Positions 7,882 through 16,276 of a stretch of DNA of 29,681 bases are shown piece after piece. The stretch is taken from IMG/VR virus record IMGVR_UViG_3300028025_002129, positions 1-29,681 of that record, one strand, 5' to 3'. The notes beneath the pieces are model-generated. The model was given only the letters and a program-made list of their open reading frames with translations, ran no database searches and had not been told where the DNA came from. The position numbers and the translations under genes were made by a program. How positions within the stretch are numbered: the first letter of the stretch is position 1; every line of letters starts with the position of its first letter. This DNA comes from a virus.

Positions 7882-8718
7882 ATGCCCCGTATATCTTTAA
7901 TTGGTGCTGCGTGTTCTAGGGCTTTTGGTTTTGAAGGCGGCGCAGCCTATCCAGCTAGCTACATTGTGGTGGGGGGCGGCGCGTCCGGTAAAGGATCACC
8001 AGCTAACGGCACAGGTGGCTTGGGTGGAGGTGCGGGCGGCGCGTTAACTGCAAATATAAGTTTTGTCTTTGACCAGCTATACACTATCGTAATTGGTGCG
8101 GGCGGCGCGGGAAATACCAGCTCTAACACAAACGGCAATAGCTCCACTTTAACTAGCACCGGTCTTTCGGTTACTTGTTTTGGTGGCGGTGTGGCGTCCG
8201 GCAACGGCGGGGCAACTACAACTTTTGTTGCAGGGCAAGGATTTCCTGGTGGTGCGGATAGCGGCGGTGGTGATCCGTATCCTAAACCTGGTGGCGGTGG
8301 AGCGGGCGCTGCGGGCGGTGCGCCCACACCACCTACTCAGGCCGGTAACGGTGGTATAGGTATTGCTGTAACGCTTACCGGCACAAGCACTTATTTTGCC
8401 GGTGGTGGCGGGGGCAGTCGAGGCGTGTACGATAGTTCAGCCGGCGGCAACGGTTCAGGCGGCTTAGGCGGCGGCGGCACGGGTGGCAACGGTGGTCCGT
8501 TTACCCCAACATCTGGCACGGTTAATACTGGCGGTGGCGGGGGTGGCTGTTCGGGTACGGACGGTGGTGGCGCCGGAGGTAACGGCGGTTCAGGCGTTGC
8601 AATTTTCCGCATCCTGACTGCTAACTATCGCGGCGTTGTGACTGGGTCGCCTACGGTTACGACCGACGGCGCGTTTACCGTAATTAAATTTACGTCGTCG
8701 GGGACTATTTTAGGATGA
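7882..8718 (+). CDS. Glycine-rich tail fibre/adhesin, intact paralogue
   Basis: 278 residues, with TAAGGATTAAA before the ATG. After a short N-terminus (MPRISLIGAACSRAFGFEGG) nearly the whole protein consists of glycine-rich tracts broken by conserved aromatic or beta motifs (YIVVGGG, YTIVIGAGGAG, TYFAGGGGGS). The C-terminus (ANYRGVVTGSPTVTTDG, then TVIKFTSSG) closely resembles that of the broken gene at 2-869. It likely forms the receptor-binding tip. Its G-runs are in frame, unlike the copy at 388-394. The stop overlaps the cupin-like gene (ATGA at 8715-8718). Confidence 0.82.
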   Translation: MPRISLIGAACSRAFGFEGGAAYPASYIVVGGGASGKGSPANGTGGLGGGAGGALTANISFVFDQLYTIVIGAGGAGNTSSNTNGNSSTLTSTGLSVTCFGGGVASGNGGATTTFVAGQGFPGGADSGGGDPYPKPGGGGAGAAGGAPTPPTQAGNGGIGIAVTLTGTSTYFAGGGGGSRGVYDSSAGGNGSGGLGGGGTGGNGGPFTPTSGTVNTGGGGGGCSGTDGGGAGGNGGSGVAIFRILTANYRGVVTGSPTVTTDGAFTVIKFTSSGTILG

Positions 8719-9233
8719 ACATAACCGTGTCTTATAGCCCAACGCTATTTCAAAATACGCCGTCTAAGGTTAAATTTAGGCAAGGTATTTTGAACGCGCA
8801 AGAACGTATGCAGAAACTTATTGCAGACGGTGAAATCCCGTCTACGTTAGAAGATTGCACGCTTAAGCATTACTACACTCCGGTAGACGAAAAGTACGGT
8901 TGTTGTGCCTACGCCCGCGAAATGACTATCCCAAAAGGAACGGTCATTATAGGTAAAATTCATCGCCATCAGCATTTGAATTTTATCTCTAAAGGTAAGG
9001 TTGTTGTCGCCACGGAATTTGGCGAAAAAGAATACACCGCGCCGTGCACGTTTGTATCGGAGGTAGGGCTTAAGCGGGCAGTCTATGCTTTAGAAGACAC
9101 ACTATGGACCACAGTTCACCTAACAGAACACCGCGGTGAAGAAAATTTAGATAAAATGGAAGCCGAAGTCATTGCGCCAAGTTACAATGATTTAGGCTTA
9201 ATCGCATCTTTTGAAGCGAAGGAACTAACATGA
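8715..9233 (+). CDS. Cupin-fold-like protein in the tail gene cluster
   Basis: 172 residues. Segment 70-110 (TIPKGTVIIGKIHRHQHLNFISKGKVVV) resembles the first cupin motif: beta strands with a histidine cluster H83, H85, H87 and a following glycine turn (SKG), then a strand in which H135 or so lies in TTVHLTEHRGEENLD. This suggests a metal-binding small beta-barrel. Enzymatic activity is unknown. It overlaps both neighbours by ATGA junctions, so it is expressed with the adhesin and ejection proteins. It may be a fibre chaperone or a virion component; cupin assignment is by pattern only. Confidence 0.7.
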   Translation: MNITVSYSPTLFQNTPSKVKFRQGILNAQERMQKLIADGEIPSTLEDCTLKHYYTPVDEKYGCCAYAREMTIPKGTVIIGKIHRHQHLNFISKGKVVVATEFGEKEYTAPCTFVSEVGLKRAVYALEDTLWTTVHLTEHRGEENLDKMEAEVIAPSYNDLGLIASFEAKELT

Positions 9234-10300
9234 CATTTGGACTTGTTGCCGCAGGCACAATGGCCGCCGCTACAATAGGCGGCTCACTAATTGCGGCAGA
9301 CGCCGCGGGCAAAGCTTCAAAAACGCAAGCCAAGTCAGCTAGCGAAGCTGCTGATCTTCAGTATAAAGTTTCGCAAGAACAAATTGCAGCGCAAAAAGAA
9401 GCGCTTGATAAGCAACTTGCGGCGCAAGGCGGCTATCTTGATAAACAACTCGCCGCCAGTTACTCTACACTAGAACAACAATTAGCGTTTCAAAAGCAAA
9501 TTTATGACCAGCAACGCGCTGATCTTGCGCCTTATCGTGAAGCCGGTTTAGCTGGTCAAAACAAACTATTAAATTACCTTGGTATTGGCCCAATTGCTAA
9601 CGCAGGTACGGACCCTGATTACGGGAAGTATGCTACGGCTGAGTTTACGCCAGAAGCGTTTTTGGCTAATAAAGACCCAGGCTACGGTTTCCGTATGTCT
9701 GAAGGTTTGAAAGCTGTTGATCGTCAGGCAGCCGCCCGCGGCGGTCTGATCTCAGGCGCTGCTCTCAAAGCAACAGAACGATTTGGACAAGAAATGGCGT
9801 CGCAAGAGTACGGCAACGCGTTTAACCGTTATCAGACAATTCGTGGCAACACACTAAGCCCGTATGAGCGATTGCAAGGCGTGGGCTTAAACGCAGCCAA
9901 TATGACAGGCAACGCTGGTGCAACTTATGGCGGGGCTGGCAATCAAGCTTACGGTGCGTTAGGTTCTGGTTTGTTTAACGCATATGGTGGTGCTAGCGCA
10001 GGGGCTACAAACGCGTATGGCGCGTTAGGCACTGGAACTTATAACGCTCTTGGTGGTTACGGCGCAGGTGCGTCTGAGGCACTGACAGGTGCAGGGAACG
10101 CACGCGCGTCTGGTTACATTGGTCAAGCCAACGCCATTACTGGTGGCATTAGTAACTTGAGCAACCAATACTATCAAAATCAATTATTAAATTCTTTAGA
10201 AAATAAAAGAACATTACCAGGTTATCCGACAAGTTCTTATGAAGGTGTAAACCCATTTGGCTATGGCTCATGGACTCCTGGCGGGTCGCCCAATTTTTAA
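9230..10300 (+). CDS. DNA ejection/internal virion protein 1
   Basis: 356 residues. The N-terminus (1-25) is a hydrophobic Ala/Gly-rich segment that could insert in a membrane. Residues about 28-100 form a Gln/Lys/Ala-rich helix with repeats of the type (A/E)ALDKQLAAQGGYLDKQLAA. The part LAPYREAGLAGQNKLLNYLG and GYGFRMSEGLKAVDRQAAARGGLISGAALKATERFGQ is a family signature for phage DNA-transfer proteins. The C-terminal third is Gly/Ala/Asn/Tyr-rich with repeats of NAYGALGTGTYNALGGYGAG type. In P22-like phages such proteins (gp7, gp20, gp16) travel in the capsid and form the ejection conduit. First of three. Confidence 0.8.
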   Translation: MTFGLVAAGTMAAATIGGSLIAADAAGKASKTQAKSASEAADLQYKVSQEQIAAQKEALDKQLAAQGGYLDKQLAASYSTLEQQLAFQKQIYDQQRADLAPYREAGLAGQNKLLNYLGIGPIANAGTDPDYGKYATAEFTPEAFLANKDPGYGFRMSEGLKAVDRQAAARGGLISGAALKATERFGQEMASQEYGNAFNRYQTIRGNTLSPYERLQGVGLNAANMTGNAGATYGGAGNQAYGALGSGLFNAYGGASAGATNAYGALGTGTYNALGGYGAGASEALTGAGNARASGYIGQANAITGGISNLSNQYYQNQLLNSLENKRTLPGYPTSSYEGVNPFGYGSWTPGGSPNF

Positions 10301-10310
10301 GGATTAAGTT

Positions 10311-12032
10311 ATGCCAATTAACCCAAACATTGCGTTAGGCGTTCAACAACAACAGCCCGTTAATATGCTTGGTCAGCTTGGCCAATTGTATGCGTTAAAA
10401 GGCGCCAAACAAGAATTTGAAGGTAACGAAGCGTTACGTGACGCGTTTGCGTCCGGCGGCGATTTAAACGATCCCGAATTTGTTAAACGTCTGCGTGCGG
10501 CCAACCCTAAAATGGCAATGGACATTGAAGCTAAACATTTAGCTGGCCAAAAGACGCGAAGTGAATTGGAAGCCAACGCGTATAAAAACACACGCGAAGC
10601 GCTTACTATGGTTAATAACCCAGAAAGTTTGCGCGCGTTTTCACTTAGCCAATTTAATGATCCAATCATTGGGCCAAGACTTAAATCAATAGGTTTAACA
10701 CCCGAAATTGTTATTGCAAACCTTGACAGAGACATTGCGACTTCAGGGTTTAACGGCGCTCTTAAAAAAGCTGCAATGGGTTTAAATGAATTTTTTAAAG
10801 ACGAAACATCGCGTCGCAACACGGATGTAAGTTCGGGCGCGGCGTATGGTCAATTAGCGCTTGCACAAAAGAAATTTGATTTAGAACAAACGCAACAAGG
10901 TGATGTTGCTAGGATATTGCGCGGTGAAACGCCTTCGGTAGCCGGTAATGCGCCTATGGGTGGTGGTCAATTAGGTTCGGGCACTTTTAACATTCCTATG
11001 GGCGGCGGCGCGCCTGTTACTGGTGCGGTAACACCTAGTGCAGTAACGCCTGTTGCCGCGGCTCCCACAAGCGTTGTAACAAAACCCAACGTGTTAGCAA
11101 CGCAAGTTGCGCCTTCTGGCACCACACCAGCACAAGTTAACGCGTTATTAAACCCCCCTGCTGGCCAGACCGGAGCAGCACCAGCGGCGAACCGCGTAGA
11201 TCAGATTACAACGCAACTTACACAATTGTCTAAAATTAATAACCCTGCGGCAAATCAAGCAATGGAACGCTTGATTAAAGAATACAACGTCTTAAACCCT
11301 GAAGGGGAAATTAAACAAAACGCAAACGGTGCGTTAGTAACTGTAAATCGACGCACAAATGTTGCTACGCCTGTTTTGGGTAAAGACGGCAAACCGGTAA
11401 TGGGCAACCTTCCTTACGAAACGGCATTTGCAACTACCGTTGGCAAAGGGCAAGGCGAACGAAATGAAAAAGTTGTTTTGGCTGCACAAGCTGCCGTAGA
11501 TAACATCGCAAAAATTGATTCTACAATTGAACTTCTTAAGACAGGTGACGCAACTACAGGGTTAGGCGCAGAGCTTCGCAATAACATAGACCGCGCAAGA
11601 GCTTTGTTTGCAGGCGATATTAAAGCCGGTAAAAAAGTTGCAGATACACAAATTCTTGACGCTTTGCTTGGTTCAGACGTGTTCTCAATGATTCAATCTT
11701 TAGGTATCGGCGCCAGAGGTTTAGATACGCCTGCTGAACGAGATTATTTGCGCCAAGTAATGACCGGCACAATTCAAATGGATAATAAAGCACTTGTTCG
11801 TTTGAGCGAAATTCGGCGAAACATTGAAACCCGCGCAATTGAAAAATACAACACTCAACTTGAAAAAGGTGACCTTAACAAGTATTTTGAAACGCAAGGT
11901 TTAAAACCTGAAAAAATTGAAGTTCCTAAAATGGCGGGGGGCAGCAATACAGTAAGTGTCGGTGGAAATACATACACATTTCCAAACGCAGAAGCAGCAG
12001 CTAAATTTAAAAAAGACGCGGGGATTAAGTAA
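10311..12032 (+). CDS. Ejection/internal virion protein 2
   Basis: 573 residues, ribosome site AAGGATTAAGTT. N-terminal 190 residues are helical and charged, a Pro/Thr/Val/Gly linker spans about 205-295, and the C-terminal half (about 295-550) is again helical, with LDALLGSDVFSMIQSLGIGARGLDTPAERDYLRQVMTG and a final SVGGNTYTFPNAEAAAKFKKDAG motif. The TYxFPNxEAAxxFKKxAG ending recurs in phage internal proteins. The bipartite helix-linker-helix build suits a protein that passes through the portal. Assignment rests on position and composition. The stop overlaps the next start (TAATG). Confidence 0.7.
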   Translation: MPINPNIALGVQQQQPVNMLGQLGQLYALKGAKQEFEGNEALRDAFASGGDLNDPEFVKRLRAANPKMAMDIEAKHLAGQKTRSELEANAYKNTREALTMVNNPESLRAFSLSQFNDPIIGPRLKSIGLTPEIVIANLDRDIATSGFNGALKKAAMGLNEFFKDETSRRNTDVSSGAAYGQLALAQKKFDLEQTQQGDVARILRGETPSVAGNAPMGGGQLGSGTFNIPMGGGAPVTGAVTPSAVTPVAAAPTSVVTKPNVLATQVAPSGTTPAQVNALLNPPAGQTGAAPAANRVDQITTQLTQLSKINNPAANQAMERLIKEYNVLNPEGEIKQNANGALVTVNRRTNVATPVLGKDGKPVMGNLPYETAFATTVGKGQGERNEKVVLAAQAAVDNIAKIDSTIELLKTGDATTGLGAELRNNIDRARALFAGDIKAGKKVADTQILDALLGSDVFSMIQSLGIGARGLDTPAERDYLRQVMTGTIQMDNKALVRLSEIRRNIETRAIEKYNTQLEKGDLNKYFETQGLKPEKIEVPKMAGGSNTVSVGGNTYTFPNAEAAAKFKKDAGIK

Positions 12033-13807
12033 TGGATTACGAAGCCTTAGCTAAAAAATATGGCGGCGCTGTTGCGCCTCCTGCTGTGGATTACGACGCA
12101 ATGGCTAAACAATACGGTGGGTCGGTTCAGGCACCATCGGCCACGCCTCAAATGACAGCGCCAACTGGCGGTATTCCTTCAGGGCGTCAACCGATGTCTT
12201 GGGGTAAGGTTGCAACTGAAGCGGTTAGTAATCTTGGTCCAAGCGCATACGCACAAGGCCAAGGACTTGTCAGCGCTGTTCTTAGCCCAATTGACACGCT
12301 TAAAACTCTAGGCAAACTTGGTGGCGGGGCAGCGCTTAACATCATGCCGGACAAAGCGCGTGAAATAGCGACTAGCATTTTTACAAACCCACAATCTGCT
12401 AAAGAAGCAATGGATTTGGCTTCAAGCGTCGGTGGTGAATACGCTACAAATTACGGATCAATGGAAGGTTTTAAACAAAAATTATCTTCTGATCCAGTTG
12501 GTGTGTTGGCTGATTTATCCACATTATTTTACGGTGGCGGAGCTGCGCTTAAAGTTGGGGGCCTGTCAAAAACTGGTGCAGCAGTGTCTAAAGTTGGTTC
12601 GGTGATAGATCCTTTAAACATCGTTACCGCGCCAATCCGCATACCAATTGAATCCGCAAAAAAAGCGTCGGTTGCCTCAACGCAAGCAGCTAACGCGGTA
12701 CGCGATGCAAACATCGCCTCTGCGCAAGCGGCGGGTTACACGTTAACGCCAGGTAGTGTCAGTCCAACAGGTAAAAATATTCTTGCTGAACGTGTTGCCG
12801 GCAAAACAAGTCTAGAGCAATTGTCTTCTGTAAAAAATCAAACCGTAACAGACGAATTAGCGCGGAAAGCGGTTGGTTTGCCAGAAAATGCACCGCTTAC
12901 AAGCGGCGCTATGAAAGATATCCGCACAACAGAATATGCTAAAGGATATGAACCAGTAAAACAAATTGGTCAACTACCTACAGACGCACGCTTTTTAGAT
13001 GACTTGGTAGAAGTAGAGTCTAAGTATGTTGGCGCCAATTCTTCGTTCCCAGGCGCCGTTCCGCCAGAAGTTGAAAAACTTGTAAAAACATATACTGTTG
13101 GTAAGTTTGACTCTAAAGACGCAATAAACGCATCCAGAACATTACGCGACGAAGCCTCCGCCAATTTTAGAAAAGGTGAAAATTCAATTGCTAAAGCGCA
13201 ACTTGATATAGCCAATGCGTTAGAAAATCAAATTGAACGTCATTTAATTAACACTGGCCGCCCTGACGCGCATACTTTGCTTGAGCAATTTAAATTGTCG
13301 CGTCAACGCATGGCGGTTAGCCATACTGTAGAAAATGCAATTCGTGAAGGTTCTGGTTCGTTAGACGCTAAAAAATTAGCCGGCATGTTGCAGCGTGGCG
13401 ATTACATGACAGGCGAATTAAAAACTATTGCAGAATTTGCCAACATTGCGCCTCGCGTTACCAATATGCCTAGCTCAATTGGTACGCCTGCGGCGGGGTC
13501 TATGCTTGGTCAAAACCTTCTTACAAATGCTGCCCTTGGCGGCGGCGTAGGAGGCGCTTATGGTGGCTTACCTGGTGGGCTAGCAGGCTTGGCAACTGGT
13601 GCAGCGGTTAGCTTGGGACCAGCAATGATATCTTCTGGAATGCGAAAATATTTAATGTCCGACGTAGGGCAGAAAAATCTTTTGCCTAGTATGTACAACA
13701 CCCAAATACCAGGCATGTCCCGCGAAGCTATGCGTAATGCATTGTTAACTTCGCAAGCAGGCAAAACTTACCAAGATTTAGAAAACCGTAACGCGTTGAG
13801 GCCGTAA
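12032..13807 (+). CDS. Ejection/internal virion protein 3
   Basis: 591 residues. It opens with two copies of a short motif, DYEALAKKYGG (2-12) and DYDAMAKQYGG, separated by a Pro/Ala spacer, a type of N-terminal repeat seen in large phage ejection proteins. Then come helical stretches, a folded central region (about 190-470; TLTPGSVSPTGKNILAERVAG) and a Gly/Ala-rich hydrophobic segment near 500-535 (GGGVGGAYGGLPGGLAGLATGAAV) that could contact a membrane. This order suggests a role like P22 gp16 in crossing the cell envelope. No lytic motif is seen. The stop overlaps the next start by one base. Confidence 0.72.
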   Translation: MDYEALAKKYGGAVAPPAVDYDAMAKQYGGSVQAPSATPQMTAPTGGIPSGRQPMSWGKVATEAVSNLGPSAYAQGQGLVSAVLSPIDTLKTLGKLGGGAALNIMPDKAREIATSIFTNPQSAKEAMDLASSVGGEYATNYGSMEGFKQKLSSDPVGVLADLSTLFYGGGAALKVGGLSKTGAAVSKVGSVIDPLNIVTAPIRIPIESAKKASVASTQAANAVRDANIASAQAAGYTLTPGSVSPTGKNILAERVAGKTSLEQLSSVKNQTVTDELARKAVGLPENAPLTSGAMKDIRTTEYAKGYEPVKQIGQLPTDARFLDDLVEVESKYVGANSSFPGAVPPEVEKLVKTYTVGKFDSKDAINASRTLRDEASANFRKGENSIAKAQLDIANALENQIERHLINTGRPDAHTLLEQFKLSRQRMAVSHTVENAIREGSGSLDAKKLAGMLQRGDYMTGELKTIAEFANIAPRVTNMPSSIGTPAAGSMLGQNLLTNAALGGGVGGAYGGLPGGLAGLATGAAVSLGPAMISSGMRKYLMSDVGQKNLLPSMYNTQIPGMSREAMRNALLTSQAGKTYQDLENRNALRP

Positions 13808-14028
13808 TGGATTCACAAATGTTTTTCAACATTGCAATTGGCTTGGCGTCGTTCTTCGGTGGTTGGGTGCTGAACAACATCACCAAAGCGATTGATCGCT
13901 TGGATAACGACGTGCGTAAGATGCCGATGGTTTACATTAGCAAAGACGAGTACCATCGCGACATCGCCGAAATCAAAAACATGCTTGGCAAAATTTTTGA
14001 CAAGCTTGACAATAAAATGGACAAGTAA
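13807..14028 (+). CDS. Small membrane-anchored coiled-coil protein, lysis region
   Basis: 73 residues. An N-terminal hydrophobic segment (about 5-25: MFFNIAIGLASFFGGWVL) is followed by a charged helix (ITKAIDRLDNDVRKMP, IAEIKNMLGKIFDKLDNKMDK). The build NITKAIDRLDNDVRKMPxxYxSKDEYHRDIAEIKxMLGKIFDKL is one I recognise as frequent upstream of holin/endolysin genes in phages of proteobacteria, without a proven role. Overlaps both neighbours at TAATG junctions. It could assist lysis timing or be a virion membrane factor. Confidence 0.78.
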   Translation: MDSQMFFNIAIGLASFFGGWVLNNITKAIDRLDNDVRKMPMVYISKDEYHRDIAEIKNMLGKIFDKLDNKMDK

Positions 14029-14669
14029 TGGCCACCGCTAGAAGGCCCGCAACAAGGGCTAGAAAAGCAGCGTCACGGGACATAACAGATAAGATTCTTG
14101 ACCTGATCAAGTGGGTGGACAACCCGTTCAAGCTTGTTTCGGTCATCCTGCTGTCTACAATTGCTTTCACCGGATACTTCGCATGGGACAGCCGTCAGGT
14201 TATCTTGGCTGCGATTAAGTCCAACAACTCGATGCCGCAGATCAAGGATCATGACCAATTACTTCCACTGGCAAACGCTTTGGTCAAAGAGGTAAGCGCT
14301 GTCGGAATTGTTATTAACAAGGTCAATCTTGCAACAAACTCACGCACAACAGTATTAGCCATTGCTAACGGTGAGCGCAATCACAAGCTCGAAGGTTTAA
14401 CAGTCAGCCTGTTTGCCGCCAGCCCTGAGCGCAATGCAGATGTGGTCTCAATGCTAAACAACGAAGTAGCGTGTAAACCGTTTGAATCGTCTAGCCCAGT
14501 TGGTGAGTGGGCAAAGTTGATGGGTGTTACTTACATGTGCAGGGCTTCAATACCCAACGAGATAGGCAAGTTTGCTGGTTATGTTGCTGTAGGCTTTAAG
14601 TCTGAGCCACGGGACTTGATATCCGTTAAGACCCGAATGATATTAGCCGCATCGGAGATGGACAAATGA
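14028..14669 (+). CDS. Probable holin, T4 gpT-like (single TM, large C-terminal domain)
   Basis: 213 residues with a basic N-terminus (1-17), an amphipathic stretch, one membrane segment at about 36-53 (LVSVILLSTIAFTGYFAW) and a C-terminal domain of about 155 residues with two cysteines, C149 and C171. This is the layout of T4 holin gpT (218 residues, one TM, periplasmic domain with a disulfide). The ending (AGYVAVGFKSEPRDLISVKTR then MILAAS) also resembles the gpT end. In T4 the periplasmic domain senses an antiholin. The match is by architecture and short similarity, so it needs profile confirmation. The next small gene overlaps by ATGA. Confidence 0.6.
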   Translation: MATARRPATRARKAASRDITDKILDLIKWVDNPFKLVSVILLSTIAFTGYFAWDSRQVILAAIKSNNSMPQIKDHDQLLPLANALVKEVSAVGIVINKVNLATNSRTTVLAIANGERNHKLEGLTVSLFAASPERNADVVSMLNNEVACKPFESSSPVGEWAKLMGVTYMCRASIPNEIGKFAGYVAVGFKSEPRDLISVKTRMILAASEMDK

Positions 14670-14752
14670 AAGCAAAATGGGAAGCATTCAAGGCTTGGTG
14701 TAGCGCCAAGTGGATAGCAACTAAAGCATGGTTTTCAGGCGTGAGGTTCTAA
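14666..14752 (+). CDS. Possible 28-residue peptide between lysis genes
   Basis: ATGA overlap with the gpT-like gene, and the stop TAA at 14750-14752 lies one base before the next ATG. The peptide (MKAKWEAFKAWCSAKWIATK...) is basic, with five tryptophans or phenylalanines spaced as in an amphipathic helix. Its tight packing between two lysis genes argues that it is translated. Function unknown; it may only couple translation of the neighbours. Confidence 0.45.
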   Translation: MKAKWEAFKAWCSAKWIATKAWFSGVRF

Positions 14753-14753
14753 T

Positions 14754-15185
14754 ATGTTACCGATAATGGATATCCTTGGCATCGGCATGAAGGTGCTAGA
14801 CAAGTTTTTTCCTGATCCTGAGCAAAAAGCAAAGGCTCAGTTAGAGCTAATGCAGATGCAGCAAAATGGCGAACTTGCCAAAATGCAAGCCGACATGCAA
14901 GAACAAGGCGAGCTCACTAAGCGCCAAGAGAACGACATGAAGTCCGACTCATGGCTCTCCAAGAACATCCGCCCTATGACGCTTATAGCGATTCTGGCGG
15001 GTTATTTCACGTTTGCCATGATGTCTGCCTTTGACATGGAAACAAACAAAGCGTATGTCGAACTGCTTGGTCAGTGGGGTATGCTAATTATGTCTTTCTA
15101 CTTCGGTGGCAGGACGTTGGAAAAGATTATTGATATGAAAACTAAAGAAAAAGTCACTGAAGCGGAGATTAAAAATGCAAAGTAA
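14754..15185 (+). CDS. Holin, GTA-type 3-TM holin superfamily
   Basis: 143 residues. Residues 20-66 are a polar helix rich in Gln, Met, Glu and Lys. Then comes SWLSKNIRPMTLIAILAGYFTFAMM with a membrane segment at about 74-91, a second hydrophobic segment at about 103-118 ending in SFYFGGRTLEKI, and a charged tail. The N(I)RP(M/L)TL...YFGGR(T/S)LEK pattern is diagnostic of the holin family first named from gene transfer agents. It makes the inner-membrane lesion that releases or activates the endolysin. Overlaps the endolysin gene by 11 bases. Confidence 0.8.
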   Translation: MLPIMDILGIGMKVLDKFFPDPEQKAKAQLELMQMQQNGELAKMQADMQEQGELTKRQENDMKSDSWLSKNIRPMTLIAILAGYFTFAMMSAFDMETNKAYVELLGQWGMLIMSFYFGGRTLEKIIDMKTKEKVTEAEIKNAK

Positions 15186-15687
15186 TTGGGACAGCGCTTT
15201 TAAGATGATGTTGGCATCGGAAGGCGGCTACGTTAACCACCCGTCTGATCCAGGCGGCATGACCAACCTTGGCGTCACAAAGCGTGTCTGGGAAGAGTGG
15301 GTGGGTCGTGAATCGAATGAGAAAGAGATGCGTTCGCTTACCCCTGAGATGGTGGAACCCCTGTACAAGCGCAAGTTCTGGGATGCTTGCAAGTGCGACG
15401 AGCTGCCCAGCGGGATTGATTACTTGGTGTTTGATTTCGCTGTCAACGCTGGTGTTGGGCGCAGCGCAAAGATTCTACAGACTGCCGTGGGTGCTACCCC
15501 TGATGGCGGAATTGGACCCATGACCCTAGCTGCGGTCAACGCCATTCCTGAAGCCGAGCTAATTGAAAAGTTTAGTCAAGCCAAAGAAGATTTTTACCGC
15601 AGTCTGAATACTTTTGAGACATTCGGTAAAGGATGGCTCAACCGCGTTGCGGCCGTTAAAGTTAAAGCAACATCTATGCTTGGGTAA
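15175..15687 (+). CDS. Endolysin, glycoside hydrolase family 108 N-acetylmuramidase
   Basis: 170 residues. The N-terminus (LASEGGYVNHPSDPGGMTNLGVT) carries the GH108 signature with catalytic glutamate E16 in SEGGY and the conserved D-P-G-G-x-T-x-x-G-V-T loop. The C-terminal half (FDFAVNAGVGRSAKILQTAVGATPDGGIGPMTLAAVNA) is the associated peptidoglycan-binding type 3 region. Full length for the family. No signal peptide or N-terminal anchor is visible, so export depends on the upstream holin. Cleaves the glycan strand of murein at the end of infection. Last gene of the rightward late block. Confidence 0.93.
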   Translation: MQSNWDSAFKMMLASEGGYVNHPSDPGGMTNLGVTKRVWEEWVGRESNEKEMRSLTPEMVEPLYKRKFWDACKCDELPSGIDYLVFDFAVNAGVGRSAKILQTAVGATPDGGIGPMTLAAVNAIPEAELIEKFSQAKEDFYRSLNTFETFGKGWLNRVAAVKVKATSMLG

Positions 15688-15714
15688 ACCACCCCGTTTT
15701 TTAAGCGGGATGGT
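15688..15714 (+). terminator. Hairpin after endolysin gene
   Basis: ACCACCCCG and CGGGATGGT pair with one mismatch around a T-rich loop (TTTTTTAAG). It sits immediately behind the endolysin stop and before the end of the convergent small gene at 15723. The T-run is in the loop and not after the stem, so strength is uncertain. Confidence 0.45.
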
Positions 15715-15722
15715 CAAGCACG

Positions 15723-15857
15723 TTAGGACTGCCGCGCTTGGGATGGTGGACTCCAACCAAACTTAGCCCATGTTCTGGCCACGTCGGTTGACGCGGCTGG
15801 AACGTACACCCATTTAGGGTCGTCGATCAGTGGGCAAGGTAGCTTCTGTTCGTTCAT
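15723..15857 (-). CDS. Small conserved phage protein (WVYVPA...)
   Basis: 44 residues, start at 15857 preceded by AAGGAAAAG. The core KWVYVPAASTDVARTWAKFGWSPPSQ is a motif that I recognise from very short proteins in phages of Burkholderiales. It is nearly all one conserved block rich in Trp and Pro. It overlaps the upstream 52-residue gene in another frame by 44 bases. Last gene of the leftward block. Function unknown. Confidence 0.7.
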   Translation of the reverse strand: MNEQKLPCPLIDDPKWVYVPAASTDVARTWAKFGWSPPSQARQS

Positions 15858-15972
15858 TTTTCTTTTCCTTCATACATTGGTCATAAAGATCGCACAAGGG
15901 TATGTGCTCGCACCTACAAATTTTGTCCTCGCGGTTGTCTTCCGCTTGGACAAAAATCTTAAACGTATTCAT
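15814..15972 (-). CDS. Small cysteine-containing protein
   Basis: 52 residues (MNTFKIFVQAEDNREDKICRCEHIPLCDLYDQCMKEKK...). Four cysteines in C-x-C-x6-C-x5-C spacing with a histidine between them suggest a small zinc site. The C-terminal tail is charged and lies over the start of the next gene. It begins inside the end of the gene at 15959. No family recognised; reality is supported by the tight overlaps and the clustered Cys/His residues. Confidence 0.55.
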   Translation of the reverse strand: MNTFKIFVQAEDNREDKICRCEHIPLCDLYDQCMKEKKNERTEATLPTDRRP

Positions 15973-16276
15973 ACCTAAGTCTCCCGCTCACGGATATTAG
16001 TTCAGGTTGTACTGCTCGGGCCCTTTGTGCTGCCTGTCGCATACCCAAGGGCGGCTGGTACTCTTTGCGGTGAACGCGGTCAAGCTTCTCAATGGCCGCA
16101 GGACGCAAGAACAAGTCTAGCAATTGCTGCTCATCGTTTTGGCCAAACATCTCTTCAAGAGTCGCCAAGATGCGCTTGCGGCTGTGCATGTTGGTGTGCC
16201 CCAACTGCAACAGTTTGAATCTGGCTATGCCGTAGCGGGCGGCCAACTGTTCTTTAACGAGATGCTTGCTTGTCAT
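15959..16276 (-). CDS. Hypothetical helical protein
   Basis: 105 residues starting at an ATGA overlap with the DUF6378-like gene. The N-terminus (LVKEQLAARYGIARFKLLQLGHTNMHSRKRILATLEEMFG) reads as two or three helices that could be a small DNA-binding or protein-binding domain. The rest is basic and Gln/Arg-rich (QAAQRARAVQPEL). I do not recognise a named family. A helix-turn-helix is possible in residues 8-40 but not convincing. Confidence 0.65.
   Translation of the reverse strand: MTSKHLVKEQLAARYGIARFKLLQLGHTNMHSRKRILATLEEMFGQNDEQQLLDLFLRPAAIEKLDRVHRKEYQPPLGMRQAAQRARAVQPELISVSGRLRYEYV

Noticed and set aside
7959-8612. Proline-rich open frames on the minus strand inside the glycine-rich adhesin gene
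   Set aside because: They are the complement of GGC/GGT codons; the composition is a mirror of the plus-strand gene, with no ribosome sites or neighbours.
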